Source of the DNA: Terriglobia bacterium
Lineage (GTDB): Bacteria > Acidobacteriota > Terriglobia > UBA7540
Reading direction: 5' to 3'
Assembly: GCA_030040455.1 (NCBI GenBank)
Contig: JASHTR010000199.1
Coordinates: 1-7,939 of the forward strand
Length of the DNA: 7,939 nt
Shown: piece by piece, positions 5,837 through 7,939 of the stretch
Layout: each line of letters opens with the position of its first letter
How positions within the stretch are numbered: the stretch's first letter is position 1
Program-made: the position numbers and the translations under genes
Notes under the pieces: generated by a model
Told to the model about the DNA's origin: nothing
Seen by the model: only the letters and a program-made list of their open reading frames with translations
Databases searched by the model: none

Positions 5837-7939
5837 ATGAGCGGGAATGAGCACAGCCAGAACGACCTGGTTTCCATCCGAAACAAGCTCGACGGCGAAG
5901 CGAGCGGGAAGTTTTGGCGGAGCCTGGGAGAGGTGGCCGGGACGGAGGATTACAAGCAGTTTGCGGCTAACGAATTCGCGCCGGGTTTGGGGCCGTCGCG
6001 GGGTGGCATTAACCGGCGGGATGCGCTCAAGCTGATGGGCGCGTCGGCGGCGCTTGCCGGACTTGCCGCGTGCACCAAAATGCCCTCCGAAAAAATCGTT
6101 CCCTACGTCAACGCGCCGGAGGGCGTTGTTCCAGGCAAGCCGTTGTTTTTTGCCAGCACCATGCCGTGGCAGGGAGTGGGGCAGGGCATTCTGGCGTGGA
6201 GCTTCATGGGGCGTCCCACCAAGGTGGAGGGCAATAACGACAATCCGGGCAGCCAAGGCAGAGCGAATATTTTCATGCAGGCTTCGGTGCTGGACCTTTA
6301 CGATCCGGATCGCTCGCAGGTGCTGATGCACAACGGTTACGTCGGAAGCTGGAGCGACTTTCTAGTGGAAGTCGACGAGTTGCGCGCCGCGTACTTGAGG
6401 AATAAGGGTGAAGGCTTGCGTTTCCTCACCGGGACGATCACCTCACCGGCCTTGGGGGACCAACTCCAGGATCTACTGAAACAATTTCCACAGGCGCAAT
6501 GGCATCAGTGGGAGGCGGTCCATCGGGATAACGTCCGTGAAGGCGCGCAGATGGCCTTCGGCCAATACGTCGAGACCCTCTACCGGTTTGACCAGGCGGA
6601 AGTGGTGGTCGCCTTAGATTCGGATTTTCTTTTTACACATCCGGCGAGCGTCCGCTATGCTCTCGATTTCGCCAACCAACGGCGCGTTGCCGGGTCCGAC
6701 TCGACCATGAATCGCCTCTATGCTGTGGAATGCACGCCGACGGTTACGGGCGTGCAAGCCGAGCATCGGTTGCGGCTGAAGCGGAGCCAGGTTGAAGCGT
6801 TGGCGCGGATGCTGGCTGGAGCGCTGGAGGTTAAAGCCGCAGGCCTGGGACAACCCAACATTTCCGGTCTGCAGCCGGACTGGATTCCCACCCTGGCGCA
6901 GGATCTCCGGGCGCATCAAGGCGCGAGCATTATTATTGCCGGTGACTCACAACCGCCCGTCGTCCATGCGCTGGCGCACGCCATGAACGCGGCGCTCGGC
7001 AACGTCGGCAAGACGGTGGTCTACACCGAGTCGATAGAAGTTAATCCCACGAATCAAACCCAGTCGTTCCGCCAGCTCGTCGCAGATATGGACGCGGGGA
7101 AGGTCCAAACGCTCCTCATTCTGGCGAACAATCCGGCGTATACGGCGCCGGCGGACGTGCCATTTACCACCCAGCTTGCAAAAGTGCCGCAGCGCATCTA
7201 TCTGGGACTCTATGAAGACGAGACCTCGATTTTATGTAACTGGCATGTGCCTGCGACCCATTATCTTGAGGCGTGGGGCGACCTTCGCACCTATGATGGC
7301 ACTGTCTCGACCGCTCAGCCTCTGATCGCTCCTCTCTATGACGGCAAGTCGGCTTATGAGCTGCTGACGCTGTTTCAGGGCCTGCCGGGCCGCACCGGCC
7401 ACACCGTGGTTCATGATTATTGGCAATCACAGAACAAGAAGCTCGCCCCTGCGGATTTTGAGGTGCAGTGGGAGACATGGCTCGAGAAGGGCGTGATGGA
7501 CGGGACGGCGCTGCCCGTGAAGCCGGTGTCGCTCGGTAAAAATCTGAATTTGAGCGAAGCGTCGCCCGGGTCAAGCGATTCCGACCTGGAAGTTGTCTTT
7601 ATCCCCGATCCCAGCATCTGGGACGGCACTTACACCAATAACGGCTGGCTCCAGGAGTTGCCCAAGCCGATCAGTAAGCTAACGTGGGATAACGCAGTAA
7701 TGGTGAGTCCGGCCACGGCGGAGCGACTGAAGCACGCCGGGGCAGCAACAAAACCCGGGGAGATGGCGCTGGGCAATGGCAAGAGTGGGAAATGGTTCAA
7801 CGTTGGAGCGACCAAGCACCTTACCAGCGAAGTGGTGGAACTGAATTTCCAAGGACGCAAAGTGGTGGGGCCGCTTTTGATCGTTCCAGGGCAGGCAGAC
7901 GATTGCGTGGTCATCTCGCTCGGGTACGGCCGGCAGCGC
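5837..7939 (+). CDS. actB: Alternative complex III subunit ActB (molybdopterin-oxidoreductase-like, Tat motif), 3' end beyond the window
   Basis: ActB is the large periplasmic subunit of alternative complex III. In the family its N-terminal part resembles a molybdopterin oxidoreductase without the cofactor, and its C-terminal part carries Fe-S clusters. The frame is open for 701 codons from the ATG at 5837 to the right edge, so the Fe-S part lies outside. Residues 25-35 (KFWRSLGEVAG) and an inset twin-arginine motif NRRDALKLMG (59-68) form the 'extended Tat' N-terminus known for this family. A hydrophobic stretch ending LAGLAAC (73-79) follows, which looks like a lipobox with Cys79. The visible part has only isolated cysteines and no CxxCxxxC cluster site, consistent with a cofactor-free domain. 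Later stretches such as LILANNPAYTAPADVPF and HVPATHYLEAWGD, which resemble molybdopterin oxidoreductases, support the call. The ribosome site is GAGAG, 5-10 nt before the ATG. actC (NrfD-like) is expected next. Confidence 0.95.
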   Translation, partial: MSGNEHSQNDLVSIRNKLDGEASGKFWRSLGEVAGTEDYKQFAANEFAPGLGPSRGGINRRDALKLMGASAALAGLAACTKMPSEKIVPYVNAPEGVVPGKPLFFASTMPWQGVGQGILAWSFMGRPTKVEGNNDNPGSQGRANIFMQASVLDLYDPDRSQVLMHNGYVGSWSDFLVEVDELRAAYLRNKGEGLRFLTGTITSPALGDQLQDLLKQFPQAQWHQWEAVHRDNVREGAQMAFGQYVETLYRFDQAEVVVALDSDFLFTHPASVRYALDFANQRRVAGSDSTMNRLYAVECTPTVTGVQAEHRLRLKRSQVEALARMLAGALEVKAAGLGQPNISGLQPDWIPTLAQDLRAHQGASIIIAGDSQPPVVHALAHAMNAALGNVGKTVVYTESIEVNPTNQTQSFRQLVADMDAGKVQTLLILANNPAYTAPADVPFTTQLAKVPQRIYLGLYEDETSILCNWHVPATHYLEAWGDLRTYDGTVSTAQPLIAPLYDGKSAYELLTLFQGLPGRTGHTVVHDYWQSQNKKLAPADFEVQWETWLEKGVMDGTALPVKPVSLGKNLNLSEASPGSSDSDLEVVFIPDPSIWDGTYTNNGWLQELPKPISKLTWDNAVMVSPATAERLKHAGAATKPGEMALGNGKSGKWFNVGATKHLTSEVVELNFQGRKVVGPLLIVPGQADDCVVISLGYGRQR

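Noticed and set aside
5083..5886. 267-residue open frame on the minus strand opposite actA
   Set aside because: It is a shadow of the GC-rich actA coding strand; the plus-strand frame has five CxxCH motifs and a membrane anchor, while this one has no recognisable family features.
5693..6331. 212-residue minus-strand open frame opposite the actA end and actB start
   Set aside because: It is basic, low-complexity and lies antisense to two well-supported genes.

Overview
The window reads as a chromosomal segment of a GC-rich bacterium, most likely an Acidobacteriota member of the Terriglobia/Solibacter type. This is inferred from three things: the start of an alternative complex III (ACIII) operon, a Thermus-like seven-iron ferredoxin, and a palindromic intergenic repeat of the GC-rich 'GGAGTGCGGC' kind. 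No rRNA, tRNA, transposase or CRISPR array was seen, so the taxonomy is inference.

Layout, left to right. (1) Minus strand, 1-1517: an ABC exporter pair of the NatA/NatB type. The ATPase comes first, and the permease overlaps its 3' end by 26 bp and runs off the left edge. (2) Plus strand, 1703-2629: thioredoxin reductase, divergent from the ABC pair, with a strong Shine-Dalgarno and a small dyad in its leader. (3) Minus strand, 2645-2905: a small [3Fe-4S][4Fe-4S] ferredoxin, convergent with trxB and only 15 bp from it. (4) 2906-3266: an intergenic region dominated by a ~204-bp imperfect inverted repeat. It is built of four short-loop hairpins that show compensatory base changes between the two arms. 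It is followed by a consensus -10 box and a 14-bp perfect palindrome. (5) Plus strand, 3267-4589: an exported HEAT-repeat protein of unknown role. (6) 4590-5151: a 562-bp region with no convincing gene. It holds a 13-bp tandem duplication, a near-consensus sigma-70 promoter embedded in a TTGACAG/CTGTCAA inverted repeat, a second TTGACA promoter, and a possibly structured ~200-nt leader or small RNA. (7) Plus strand, 5152 to the right edge: actA (membrane-anchored pentaheme cytochrome) and actB (molybdopterin-oxidoreductase-like/Fe-S subunit with a delayed Tat motif, cut by the window end). These are the first two genes of ACIII, the quinol-oxidising complex that replaces cytochrome bc1 in several phyla.

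The coding genes belong to recognised families. The less explained signals are non-coding: the nested palindromic element upstream of the ferredoxin and HEAT genes, and the long two-promoter leader in front of actA. No wholly new protein system is evident. The HEAT protein beside the ACIII operon is the only coding gene without an assignable job.
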